Positions 45,000-54,133 of a DNA stretch of 64,000 bases are shown here, in pieces. The DNA comes from JAITWN01 sp034002745. Its GTDB lineage: Bacteria > Pseudomonadota > Gammaproteobacteria > SZUA-140. The notes under the pieces are model-generated. The model was not told the DNA's origin. It made no database searches and saw only the letters and a program-made list of their open reading frames with translations. Position 1 is the first letter of the stretch, and every line of letters begins with the position of its first letter. The stretch lies in NCBI GenBank assembly GCA_034002745.1, contig JAVEZY010000001.1:229117-293116 (forward strand), in the 5' to 3' direction. A program made the translations under genes and the position numbers.

Positions 45000-47101
45000 T
45001 CGATCGCCATGATTTCCTGTTCGAACTCGGTACCGAGGAGTTGCCGCCGAAATCCCTGCGGAACCTGTCCGAAGCGCTGGGCAGAGGTCTGGCGCGGGAA
45101 CTCGAGAAGGCGCGCCTCGAATTCGATGAGTACCGGGTCTACGCGGCGCCGCGCCGCCTGGCGGTAGTGGTGCAGCGCCTGGCTGCGATGCAGCCGGATA
45201 CCGTCGAAGAGCGCCGTGGACCGGCGCTGGCCGCGGCCTTCGATTCCCAGGGCGAACCCACGCCGGCGGCAGTCGGATTCGCCCGTTCCTGCGGGACTGA
45301 AGTGAGCGCGCTGGAGACACGGCAGACCGACAAGGGCGCCTGGCTGGTGCATCGCGCTGAGCAGCGCGGCAAGGCCGCCATCGAGCTGTTGCCGGGGATC
45401 GTCGCAGCGGCGCTCGCCGCGCTGCCGATTGCGAAGCGCATGCGCTGGGGGACGCTCGAGGAAGCGTTCGTTCGTCCGGTGCACTGGCTGGTCATGCTCT
45501 ACGATGGAGATGTGGTTCCGGCGACGCTGTTCGGGCAGGTATCCGGTCGCGAGAGCCGCGGTCATCGCTTCCATCATCCCGAGCGGATCACGCTTGCCTC
45601 GCCTGCCGGCTATGCTCCGCTGCTCTCCACCGAAGGCCGCGTGCTGGTCGATTTCGCGCAGCGCCGTGAGGCGGTGTACGCCCAGGTCAGCGAAGCCGCG
45701 CAGCGCCTAGGGGCCCGCGCGGAGATCGATCCGGCGCTGCTCGACGAGGTCACGGCCATGGTCGAATGGCCATGCGCTGTCACCGGCGGGTTCGAGGAGC
45801 GTTTCCTTCAGGTGCCGGAAGAAGTGCTGATCTCGGTCATGAAGGGACACCAGAAGTACTTTCACCTCCGCGATGCCGATGGCCGGCTGATGGCCGCATT
45901 CGTCACGGTGAGCAACATCGAGAGCCGTGATCCGCAGGCGGTTCGCGCCGGCAATGAGCGTGTCATCCGGCCCCGTCTCAGCGATGCCATGTTCTTCTGG
46001 GACCAGGACCGCCGCAATCCATTGGCAGACAGAATGCCGGCGCTGAAACAGGTGGTATTCCAGCGCGGTCTGGGGACGATCTACGACAAGTGCGGCAGGC
46101 TCGCCGGACTGGCGCACCGCATCGCCGCTGCGATCAACGGCAATCCGGGCTGGGCCGAGCGCGCAGCCTGGCTTTCCAAGTGCGATCTGGTCAGCGATAT
46201 GGTGGGCGAATTCCCGGAGCTGCAGGGAATCATGGGGCGCTACTACGCTCGCCATGATGACGAGCCTGCGGAGGTGGCTGAGGCCATTGCCGAACAGTAT
46301 CAGCCGCGTGGTGCGGGCGACGCACTGCCGTGGACCGCGACCGGCAAGGCGCTGGCCATCGCCGACAAGCTCGATACGGTCGTCGGCATCTTCGGCCTGG
46401 GCCAGGCGCCCACGGGTGATCGCGATCCCTTTGCTCTGCGGCGAGCGGCGCTCGGGCTCGTGCGCATCATGATCGAGGGCGAGCTGAACCTGGATCTGCG
46501 TGAGCTCATCAGTGAATCATGTGCGGCCTACCGCGCGCAGCAGGTACATTTCGCGGCGCGAGAGGTCGGTGAGCAGGTCTATGAGTTCATCATGGATCGC
46601 CTCCGTGCCTATTACCAGGATGCGGCCATCCCGCCGGATGTGTTCGAGGCGGTGTTCTCGCGTCGCCCCGGGCGTCCGCTCGATTTCGATGCCCGCATCC
46701 GCGCGGTACAGGATTTCCGCGGCCTGCCCGAGTCGGCGAGCCTCGCGGCGGCGAACAAGCGCATCGGCAACATCCTGCGCAAGACCGATGAAACGCTCCC
46801 CGGGCAGGTGGATGATGCGCTGCTGCAGGAACCTGCCGAGCGGAAGCTGGCGCAGGAAGTGCGCGCGCTCGCGTCCGAACTCGCGCCGCTGGCGGATCAG
46901 GGCGAGTACACTGCGGTGCTGCGGCGTCTCGCCGGCCTGCGCCCCGCGGTCGACGGCTTCTTCGATAGCGTGCTGGTGATGTGCGACGATGCGGCGATTC
47001 GTGGCAATCGTCTGGTGCTGCTGCGCGAATTGCATCTCCTGTTCCTTCAGGTGGCAGATCTCTCCTGCCTTTCCGGCGCAGGGGATCCCCGGGGGCGATG
47101 A
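44996..47101 (+). CDS. glyS: glycyl-tRNA synthetase beta subunit
   Basis: A 701-residue tRNA-binding subunit of the alpha2-beta2 enzyme. The N-terminus FLFELGTEELPPKSL and the GHRFHHP, MVEWPCAVTGGFEERFLQVP and DLVSDMVGEFPELQGIMGRYYA stretches are diagnostic; the C-terminal part resembles an anticodon-binding domain. It overlaps glyQ by ATGA and the following gmhB-like gene by ATGA. Confidence 0.97.
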
Positions 47102-47658
47102 TGCGTCTGGTGGTGCTCGGCCGAGACGGCGTGATCAATGAACGGCGCGCCGACGGCGTGCTGGACACCGGGGACTGGCGGCCGCTGCCGGGCGCCCTGG
47201 CTGCCATCGCCCGTCTGCACCATGCGCATTTCCATGTGGTGGTGGTGAACAATGAACCGGCCATCGGCGAGGGGCGCATGGACCCGGGTGCGCTGGTGCG
47301 GATCCACGCCCATGTGGCGCGCGAGGTCGACACGGCCGGAGGTCGGATCGATGCAATGCTCTACTGTCCCCACGGCGCTGACGAAGGTTGCAGTTGCCAC
47401 TTGCCGGCGCCGGGCCTGCTGTTCGAATTGCAGCGTCGTCTGGAAACCGATCTCGCGGGAGTTACGATGATCAGCGACTCACTGGAAGGCATCCAGGCCG
47501 CGGAAGCGCTCAACATGCACCCTGTGCTGGTGACCAGCGGCCTTGCCGCATCACTGGGTGATGCCGTGCTGCGCACGCTGGTCGGAGTGGAGATCCAGTC
47601 CGATCTCGGCGCGGCCGTCACCGCTCTGCTCGCTCGGGAAGCGCTTCATCCGATATGA
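47098..47658 (+). CDS. degenerate GmhB-like HAD protein (probable pseudoenzyme)
   Basis: About 186 residues at the usual gmhB locus between glyS and plsC. GmhB removes the 7-phosphate from heptose bisphosphate in LPS-core synthesis. Here motif I reads VVLGRDGVIN instead of LDRDGVIN, so the nucleophilic Asp is Gly. The TNQSGI motif is VNNEPAI, the zinc Cys/His loop is kept (CPHGADEGCSC), but the conserved Lys in CRKPKPG is lost (CHLPAPG), and the final acidic motif is SDSLEG. Phosphatase activity seems unlikely. The start is ATG 47098 or 47101. The frame is intact, so the protein may have another role. Confidence 0.85.
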   Translation: MMRLVVLGRDGVINERRADGVLDTGDWRPLPGALAAIARLHHAHFHVVVVNNEPAIGEGRMDPGALVRIHAHVAREVDTAGGRIDAMLYCPHGADEGCSCHLPAPGLLFELQRRLETDLAGVTMISDSLEGIQAAEALNMHPVLVTSGLAASLGDAVLRTLVGVEIQSDLGAAVTALLAREALHPI

Positions 47659-48404
47659 TTTTCCTGCGCTCTCTGCTGTTCGCCACGGGCATGTGGATTT
47701 CGGTCGCGATCTTCGCGCCGTTGACGCTGCTTACCCTTCCGCTGTCGCTGGAGCGGCGCTATCGTTTCATCAGTCAATGGGCCCGATTCAATCTCTGGCT
47801 GTTGCGGCTGACCTGTGGCCTGGGATTCAGAGTCGAAGGGGCGGATCGCATTCCACGCGGACCGGCGATCGTCTTCTGCAAGCACCAATCCGCCTGGGAG
47901 ACTCTCGCTCTGCAGTGTGTGTTCCCGCATCAGATCTGGCTGCTGAAGCGCGAACTGCTGTGGATTCCGTTTTTTGGCTGGGGGCTCGCGTTGCTCGATC
48001 CGATTGCCATCGACCGCAAGTCAGGCCGCCGGGCAATCAATCATCTCGTCGCGGAGGGCCGTCGCCATCTCGATGCCGGCCGCTGGGTCATCATATTCCC
48101 GGAAGGAACGCGGGTAGCCTCGGGAGAGACCGGTCGCTACGGGATAGGCGGTCCCGCGCTTGCCGAGGAATCCGGTTATCCGGTGGTTCCGGTTGCCCAC
48201 AACGCGGGACAGTTCTGGCCGCGTCGCGGCTTCCTCAAGCGCCCCGGCACCGTGCGCATGATGATCGGGCCGACGATCGAAACGCACGGCAAGAGCGCGG
48301 AGGAAATTCGCGACGAGGCGAAGGCCTGGATCGAAGCGGCGACGCGGGAAATTGAAGGAGCAGAGGAAAGCGAAAACGGGAAAGAGGGAAGAGGGAAACG
48401 ATGA
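47655..48404 (+). CDS. plsC: 1-acyl-sn-glycerol-3-phosphate acyltransferase
   Basis: A 249-residue membrane-associated acyltransferase making phosphatidic acid. An N-terminal hydrophobic helix is followed by the catalytic CKHQSAWE (HX4E variant seen in this branch), IDRKSGRRAINHL, and FPEGTRVA. The last 16 codons (GAEESENGKEGRGKR) come from a purine-rich repeat element rather than from family sequence. It overlaps the gmhB-like gene by 4 bases. Confidence 0.93.
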   Translation: MIFLRSLLFATGMWISVAIFAPLTLLTLPLSLERRYRFISQWARFNLWLLRLTCGLGFRVEGADRIPRGPAIVFCKHQSAWETLALQCVFPHQIWLLKRELLWIPFFGWGLALLDPIAIDRKSGRRAINHLVAEGRRHLDAGRWVIIFPEGTRVASGETGRYGIGGPALAEESGYPVVPVAHNAGQFWPRRGFLKRPGTVRMMIGPTIETHGKSAEEIRDEAKAWIEAATREIEGAEESENGKEGRGKR

Positions 48405-48485
48405 GTTCGGGGCAAGGTGCCCGAATTGCCGTTAGTTGCTTCTGACTTTCCCCTTCTCACTGTTCACTTTTCACTTTCCGCTGTC
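48350..48485. repeat. purine/pyrimidine inverted-repeat element between convergent plsC and rsmA
   Basis: Purine arm 48355-48402 (GAGGAAAGCGAAAACGGGAA and on) and pyrimidine arm 48442-48485 (TTCACTTTTCACTTTCCGCT), complementary with interruptions. It supplies the C-terminal codons of both plsC and rsmA. It shares ACTGTTCACTTT with the element beside the tRNA. Confidence 0.65.
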
Positions 48486-49257
48486 TTGCCAGCGCGCCGA
48501 ATTCTTCCAGGCCCAGCTGTTCGGCGCGCTGGCGGCTGTCGACCCCCGCGGCGGCGAAATCATCCGCATCCAGCAATCCCTGCAGCGCATTGCGCAGCGT
48601 CTTGCGCCGCTGCGCGAAGGCGGCGCGGACGATTGCGGCGAAGACGGCGTCATCCACTGGCGGGTGAACCGCGCTCCGTTCGCGCGGCACCAGGCGAACG
48701 AATGCGGAATCCACCTTCGGCGGCGGACTGAAGGCGCCGGGACCGATAGTGAATAGTCGCCTGGCCTCGCAGTGGTACTGGACCATCACGCTCAGCCGCC
48801 CGTAATCGCGACTGCCCGGTGGACAGACCATGCGGTCCACGACTTCCTTCTGCAGCATGAAGTGCATGTCGACGATGCAGTCGCGCTGCTCGAGCAAGCG
48901 GAAGATCAGCGGCGTGGAAATGTTGTAGGGTAGATTGCCGACTACGCGCAGTCTTGTCCCGGCGGCGATCGCGCAGATATCCGCTTCGAGGGCATCGCCC
49001 TGATGCACGCGCAGGCGGCCGTCCATGCGTGCCGCCAGTTCGTGGAGTGCCGGCACCAGATCGCGGTCGAACTCGATCACGTCCAGGGTGGCCCCGGCCT
49101 CGAGCAACGGCACGGTGATTGCGCCGCGGCCGGGACCGATCTCCAGCAATCGTTCTCCGGGCCGCGGCGCGATGGCATCGACGATGCCCGCGATGATGCC
49201 GGGCGCATGCAGGAAATGCTGTCCCAGCCGTTTCTTTGCCCCCGGGCGACCGTTCAG
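48457..49257 (-). CDS. rsmA: 16S rRNA dimethyladenosine transferase
   Basis: A 266-residue SAM-dependent enzyme (KsgA) dimethylating two adjacent adenosines near the 3' end of 16S rRNA. KKRLGQHFLH, the SAM motif LEIGPGRGAIT, and the catalytic NLPYNIST are clear. No ATG, GTG or TTG lies at the right place. CTG at 49257-49255, overlapping the pdxA stop and preceded by AAAGGA 8 bases before it, is the likely start. The C-terminal RQRKVKSEQ is encoded by a repeat element. Confidence 0.94.
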   Translation of the reverse strand: MNGRPGAKKRLGQHFLHAPGIIAGIVDAIAPRPGERLLEIGPGRGAITVPLLEAGATLDVIEFDRDLVPALHELAARMDGRLRVHQGDALEADICAIAAGTRLRVVGNLPYNISTPLIFRLLEQRDCIVDMHFMLQKEVVDRMVCPPGSRDYGRLSVMVQYHCEARRLFTIGPGAFSPPPKVDSAFVRLVPRERSAVHPPVDDAVFAAIVRAAFAQRRKTLRNALQGLLDADDFAAAGVDSRQRAEQLGLEEFGALARQRKVKSEQ

Positions 49258-50288
49258 GAGATGTTCCTTTCCGCCGCGATCATTGCCTGCGCGGTACGCA
49301 AGGCCTGGATCAGACTGCCGGTGTCGGCTTTCCCGCTGCCGGCCAGATCGAGTGCCGTGCCATGATCGACCGAGGTGCGAATTATCGGCAGGCCGAGCGT
49401 GACGTTCACCGCGTCGCCGAATCCGTGATGCTTGAGCACCGGCAGGCCCTGGTCGTGATACATCGCCAGCACGACATCCGTGTGCCGCAGGATCTCCGGA
49501 AGAAAGGCGGAATCGGCCGGCCAGGGGCCGCGAACCTGGTGGCCTTCGGCGCATAGCGCCTCGATGGCGGGGCGGATGCGTTCATCATCCTCGGTGCCGA
49601 GTTCGCCGCCTTCACCGGCGTGCGGATTGAGGCCGCACACGAGCACGCGCGGCTCGGCAATGCCGAAGCGCTTCCGCAGGTCAGCGATCAGTACGCGCAG
49701 CGTGGATTCCACGCTGTCGCGCGTTACCGCATCACAGACATCGCGCAATGGCATGTGGGTGGTGACCAGTGCGACGCGCAGACCCGGCGTCGCGAGCATC
49801 ATTACCACCCGCCGGCAGGCAGTGGCGGCCGCCAGATATTCGGTGTGGCCGGTAAACGGAATGCCGGCGCGATTGATGGCCGCCTTGTGCACCGGGCCGG
49901 TGACGAGCGCAGCGAATTCGCCGCTCCTGCATCCCGCGATCGCCCGGTCCAGGGTTTCGAGAACGTAACCGGCTGTGGCGGGATCGGCAACGCCGGTGCG
50001 CACCCGTGCCGAGCAGCGCACCGGCACGACAGTGAGACTGCCGGCCTCGGCGCCGGCGCCCGGGGTCCCATCGTACTCGATGAGCTTCAGTTCCAGACCC
50101 AGCAGGCGTGCGCGCTCGCGCAGCACATCGGGGTCGGCGATGAATACGAGGTCATGGTCGAACTGCCGCGGTGATTGCCGGGCAGCAATCTGCACGCACA
50201 GATCCGGACCGATGCCGCCGGGCTCGCCGGGCGTGACCGCGATCATACCGCCAGCCAAGGCCGGGTTATCAGCTGCGGAACTCGACAT
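49254..50288 (-). CDS. pdxA: 4-hydroxythreonine-4-phosphate dehydrogenase
   Basis: A 344-residue enzyme of DXP-dependent pyridoxal phosphate synthesis. It has TPGEPGGIGPDL at the N-terminus, VTGPVHKAAINRAG, FTGHTEYLA with metal-binding His, GLNPHAGEGGELG and the C-terminal MYHDQGLPVLKHHGF. ATG 50288 (GAGGAAG upstream) overlaps surA by 20 bases; ATG 50246 is an alternative. Its end overlaps the rsmA start. Confidence 0.97.
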   Translation of the reverse strand: MSSSAADNPALAGGMIAVTPGEPGGIGPDLCVQIAARQSPRQFDHDLVFIADPDVLRERARLLGLELKLIEYDGTPGAGAEAGSLTVVPVRCSARVRTGVADPATAGYVLETLDRAIAGCRSGEFAALVTGPVHKAAINRAGIPFTGHTEYLAAATACRRVVMMLATPGLRVALVTTHMPLRDVCDAVTRDSVESTLRVLIADLRKRFGIAEPRVLVCGLNPHAGEGGELGTEDDERIRPAIEALCAEGHQVRGPWPADSAFLPEILRHTDVVLAMYHDQGLPVLKHHGFGDAVNVTLGLPIIRTSVDHGTALDLAGSGKADTGSLIQALRTAQAMIAAERNIS

Positions 50289-51549
50289 ACGCTTCCTCGC
50301 GCAGCCGGCGCAGCCACTCGGCGAATTCCTCTTCGGCCTTGCGCCGGAAGATGGATTCGCGAGCCATGTCGCGGGTGAAATCCTCCGTCGCGTCGTGGCT
50401 GCGTCGTTCCAGAACCTGGACCAGGTGCCAGCCGAATTCGCTTTGCACGGGCTCGCTGACTTCGCCCGGATCGAGGGCGTCCATCGCCTGCTCGAATGCG
50501 GGGACCATCATGCCGGGCTCGACCCAACCCAGATCGCCGCCCCGGGCGCCGCTTCCGCGGTCATCCGAGTGCTCGCGGGCGAGTTCCGCGAAGTCGGCTC
50601 CGGCGAGGATGCGCTCGCGCAATTCCTCCGTCAGGCGCCGGGCTTGGGCATCATCGGTCAGCGCATCGGCGCTGATCAGGATGTGCCGGGTGCGCGTCTG
50701 GTCGATGATGTGGCGTTCGGCGGTGCGATGCTCCGCCAGGCGGATGATGTGGAAACCGCTGCTGCTGCGGATGAGTTCGCTGGTGTCGCCCACCCGCATC
50801 TGCGGTACGAGATCGGCGAATAGCGTGGGAATCTCGTTCGCGCGCCGCCAGCCGAGGTCACCGCCGTCGAGCGCCTGCTGTCCGTCCGACACGGCGATGG
50901 CGACCTCGCTGAAGTCATCACCGGCCCGCAAGCGCTGCAGCGCCGTCTCGGCGCGCGCGCGAACTTCGGTGATCTGCTCCGGCGTCGCACCGTCGGGCAG
51001 GGCAAGCAGGATGTGACCGAGGCGGTATTCATCGTTGCTGCGTCCCTGTCGACGCTGGATGGCGAGAAAGTTCTCGATCTCCTGATCGGTGATATTGACG
51101 CGACTGTCGACGTTCTGCTGGCGCAACCTCACCAGGGTCATTTCCTTACGGATGTTCTCGCGGAACAGCGTGAAGTCGTAGCCTTCGTCCTGCAGTACCG
51201 ACCGGAACTCGGTCAGTGACAGGCCGTTCTGGGCGGCGATGCCGTTGATCGCCTGGTTCAGCGCGTCATCATCGACCACGATGTTGACCTGGCGCGCGAT
51301 CTGCAGCTGGATGTGCTCCAGCGCCATGCGCTCAAGCACCTGGCGTCTCAGGACCTCGTCCCCGGGCAGGGCGATACGCTGCTGGCGCAACTGAGCCTTC
51401 ACGGTTCGCATTTGTTCATCGAGTTCGATGCGGGTAATGACGTCATCGTTGACGATGGCGACGACGCGATCGATGGGTGCGGTCGCGGCGTGCGCGCCGG
51501 TGCTCAGCAGAAAAATCCAGAACAGGCTGGAAGCGAGGATCTTTGTCAT
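50269..51549 (-). CDS. surA: periplasmic chaperone/peptidyl-prolyl isomerase SurA
   Basis: A 426-residue periplasmic chaperone that guides outer-membrane proteins to the BAM complex. It has a signal peptide (LASSLFWIFLLSTGAHA), an N-terminal SurA domain (about 25-165), and two parvulin (PPIase) domains (about 170-270 and 285-385), each with the LGHILL or TRHILI opening. It lies between lptD and pdxA, the conserved order. Confidence 0.97.
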   Translation of the reverse strand: MTKILASSLFWIFLLSTGAHAATAPIDRVVAIVNDDVITRIELDEQMRTVKAQLRQQRIALPGDEVLRRQVLERMALEHIQLQIARQVNIVVDDDALNQAINGIAAQNGLSLTEFRSVLQDEGYDFTLFRENIRKEMTLVRLRQQNVDSRVNITDQEIENFLAIQRRQGRSNDEYRLGHILLALPDGATPEQITEVRARAETALQRLRAGDDFSEVAIAVSDGQQALDGGDLGWRRANEIPTLFADLVPQMRVGDTSELIRSSSGFHIIRLAEHRTAERHIIDQTRTRHILISADALTDDAQARRLTEELRERILAGADFAELAREHSDDRGSGARGGDLGWVEPGMMVPAFEQAMDALDPGEVSEPVQSEFGWHLVQVLERRSHDATEDFTRDMARESIFRRKAEEEFAEWLRRLREEAYVEFRS

Positions 51550-51632
51550 GGGTGTCAGGAAGTTGTCTGTCGGATGTCCGGATGCCGGCCGCGCCTGGGT
51601 CGGTGTCCTGCGGATCGGTGCGGGTCGCCCCG

Positions 51633-53885
51633 CTAGTAGCCAAGAATACCACGTTCGAGGAGGCTCTCGAGATCGTCTCCCAGGCTGGCGAGGCCGATGA
51701 ACTCGATCTGCAGGTACAGGCTGCGCTTGTACTCGGGTTCCTCGTTTCCGATCACGTTTTCCAGATGGCGCCTGCTGACCACCCGCGCCCGCCAGCAGCA
51801 GCTCCGGTATTCGACCCCGGCGATGGTTTCGAGCGTGCGCCTGTCGTGAAGCGAATAATTGTGCCGCGCGACCGCGTGCCAGCGGCGGCCGAGCGGCCAC
51901 AGCAGGGTGAAGTCGGTCTGCTCGATGGTCTCGTCGCGGAAGCGGTAGGCCGCTCCGATCAGCCGGCGGGGCCCCGGTCGATATTGCACTGAGACGCCCG
52001 CGACATCCACGTCCCCGCTTTCCTCGCTCCGGCGCGCATCCATGCGGGCGCTGAGCGGACCCAGGATGGCGGTTGCTTCGCCCACCAGATCGGAGCGGCG
52101 GGCAGTCAGGGGGTCGCCGGAGAGTCGGACCCGGCGGTCGCGGAAATAATGGATGCGGCCTATCCCGGCATGAAAGCGCTCCCGTCCGGTCTGTGCATCG
52201 ATGAAGCGGGTGATCAGCGCGGTGGCGAGCTGATTCGCGTCGCCGACGCGATCCGAGCCATTGAAGCGGTTGTCGCGGAACAACTGGCTGAAGTTGAAAT
52301 CGGCAATGCCGGAATCGAACACGGGCAGATGATCCTGATCCCGATAGGGCACGTACAGATAGTAGAGGCGCGGTTCGAGCGTCTGGATCAGTCCGCGTCC
52401 GCCCCAGTCCAGATTCCGCTCCAGGAACATGCCGCTGTCGACCGTCACTACCGGCAGCGTGCGCTCGGGCCTGCTGTCGCCGTCCGCTACTCGTTCAAGG
52501 TGATAGGCCGTGTGACGCAGGGTCACGGTCGGTTGCAGGTAGGCGGCGAGGCTGTACATCGGGAACGTGAGCGCGGGCTGAGCCTCCATGCGCTGGCCTT
52601 CCTGGCGCGCCTCGTGGCGGAAATCGACGTAGCTTCCGATCAGGCGGGCGTTGGGACGGAAGTTGTATTCCGGCAGCTGGCTGCGGAAGGTGAGCGCGGG
52701 CTCCTGGCGATAGGGTCGCTGATTCGTGGCAATTGCTTCATCCACGGTCTGATAGCGCTGAACGCGCGCGGAAGCGGTCCAGTTGTTCGCCTGGTAGCCG
52801 AGCACCGCACGCTGTTCCAGATGAGTGATGCTGGCGATGCCGAGATCATTGCCGAAATCGTCGAAGTAATCGGCATCGGATACCCGGTTGTAGTCTACGT
52901 CCAGATTGAATCCCGCGCCGGGAATGGTGTTGTGGCGATAGCCGATCAGGCTGCGCTCGCGCTGCATTTCCTGGTCGTTGGGAACCCACGACACATCCAT
53001 CAGTCCTTCGTACCGCTTCCCGAGGTAGCGGAACTCCGATTCCAGCATCAGGCCCCGCTTCTTCATGTAGTGCGGGGTCAGGGTGGCGTCGTAGTTCGGC
53101 GCCAGGTTCAGATAGTAGGGGATGGAGAACTCGAGGCCGTTGCTCGATGAGTCGCGGACGTTTGGATAGAGGAATCCGGAGCGGCGTCGATCGTCGATCG
53201 GAAAGCTGATCCAGGGCGTGTAGAGAAACGGCACGCCCATGAAGGAGAGTCGGGCGTTGCGAGCCGTGCCGATGCCGGTGGCGCGATCCAGGCGTACATG
53301 CGACGCGCGCAGCAGCCAGTCCTCGTCACCGGGATCGCAAGTGGTGTAGCGCGCGTCGCCAAGCGTCGTGACGTTGGAGTCGAGCATCCGGGCGCTCTCG
53401 GCCTCGCCGCGCGCGTGACGCGCGAACAGCCGGAAGCGCGCCGACGCCAGTTCGCCGCTATCAGTATCGAGGCTGAATTCGCCCTCGTCGCCATCGATCG
53501 CCATGCCCTGGCGCAGGTAAACGACATTGCCGTCGACAGCAATGCGTGCGTTGTTCTGGTCATAGCGGGCGCGATCGGCATTCAGCGCCTGCCCGTCGCG
53601 CAGCGCCTGCACATCTCCGGTCAGCGTAACCGTCCCGTCGCCCTCGGCGATTGCTTCACGCGAAGTGAGGACGGTGATGCCGCGCTCGGGGCTCGAGGGG
53701 ATTTCGGGTTGGACGGCATGTTCGGGACGGCATAGCGCGAAGAGTTCGGGCTCCGCCGCGGCAAGGACGCGCGCGCTGCCGAGCAGCAGCAGGGTCAGCA
53801 GCGTGACTCCCGGACGGTGCCGTTTCGCGTGCGGGGGCCGCTTTCGGGTCCTTGATCCGTACGCGCGGGAGGGCTCAGCCGACAA
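51633..53885 (-). CDS. lptD: LPS-assembly outer-membrane protein LptD
   Basis: A 750-residue outer-membrane barrel that inserts LPS at the cell surface with LptE. The N-terminal signal has a long basic n-region (RKRPPHAKRHRPG) and the OstA/LptA-like beta-jellyroll follows (about 50-190; VTLTGDVQALRDGQALNADRAR). The large barrel runs to the C-terminus. Conserved Cys occur at CRPE near the N-terminus, TTCDPGDEDW, and CCWR near the end, as needed for disulfides. The start is probably TTG 53885, with GAGGAA 8-9 bases before it. Confidence 0.95.
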   Translation of the reverse strand: MSAEPSRAYGSRTRKRPPHAKRHRPGVTLLTLLLLGSARVLAAAEPELFALCRPEHAVQPEIPSSPERGITVLTSREAIAEGDGTVTLTGDVQALRDGQALNADRARYDQNNARIAVDGNVVYLRQGMAIDGDEGEFSLDTDSGELASARFRLFARHARGEAESARMLDSNVTTLGDARYTTCDPGDEDWLLRASHVRLDRATGIGTARNARLSFMGVPFLYTPWISFPIDDRRRSGFLYPNVRDSSSNGLEFSIPYYLNLAPNYDATLTPHYMKKRGLMLESEFRYLGKRYEGLMDVSWVPNDQEMQRERSLIGYRHNTIPGAGFNLDVDYNRVSDADYFDDFGNDLGIASITHLEQRAVLGYQANNWTASARVQRYQTVDEAIATNQRPYRQEPALTFRSQLPEYNFRPNARLIGSYVDFRHEARQEGQRMEAQPALTFPMYSLAAYLQPTVTLRHTAYHLERVADGDSRPERTLPVVTVDSGMFLERNLDWGGRGLIQTLEPRLYYLYVPYRDQDHLPVFDSGIADFNFSQLFRDNRFNGSDRVGDANQLATALITRFIDAQTGRERFHAGIGRIHYFRDRRVRLSGDPLTARRSDLVGEATAILGPLSARMDARRSEESGDVDVAGVSVQYRPGPRRLIGAAYRFRDETIEQTDFTLLWPLGRRWHAVARHNYSLHDRRTLETIAGVEYRSCCWRARVVSRRHLENVIGNEEPEYKRSLYLQIEFIGLASLGDDLESLLERGILGY

Positions 53886-54133
53886 ACCGGGATTTCCTCA
53901 GAATTCTATTTTACGATCAGCGCGTTATTGTTCCCGATCGGCGCCTGAGCTGTCAAACCGCGCAGGGGCGCCTTGCGCGCGGCAGGTCCTTCAGGACGTG
54001 CGCCGATTCACGGTTTCGGCCATGGGCTTTCACGGACAATCAGACGGTGCCGATATCCAATGAGGTATCGGTGATACCGCCGTTCCGGCAATCGGCGCGG
54101 TGTTCCCATCCGCGCGTCATTTGGAGGTCATCC

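Noticed and set aside
53886..53960. Sigma-E promoter for lptD
   Set aside because: GGAACAA and TCTGA strings exist but are about 25 bases apart instead of about 16.
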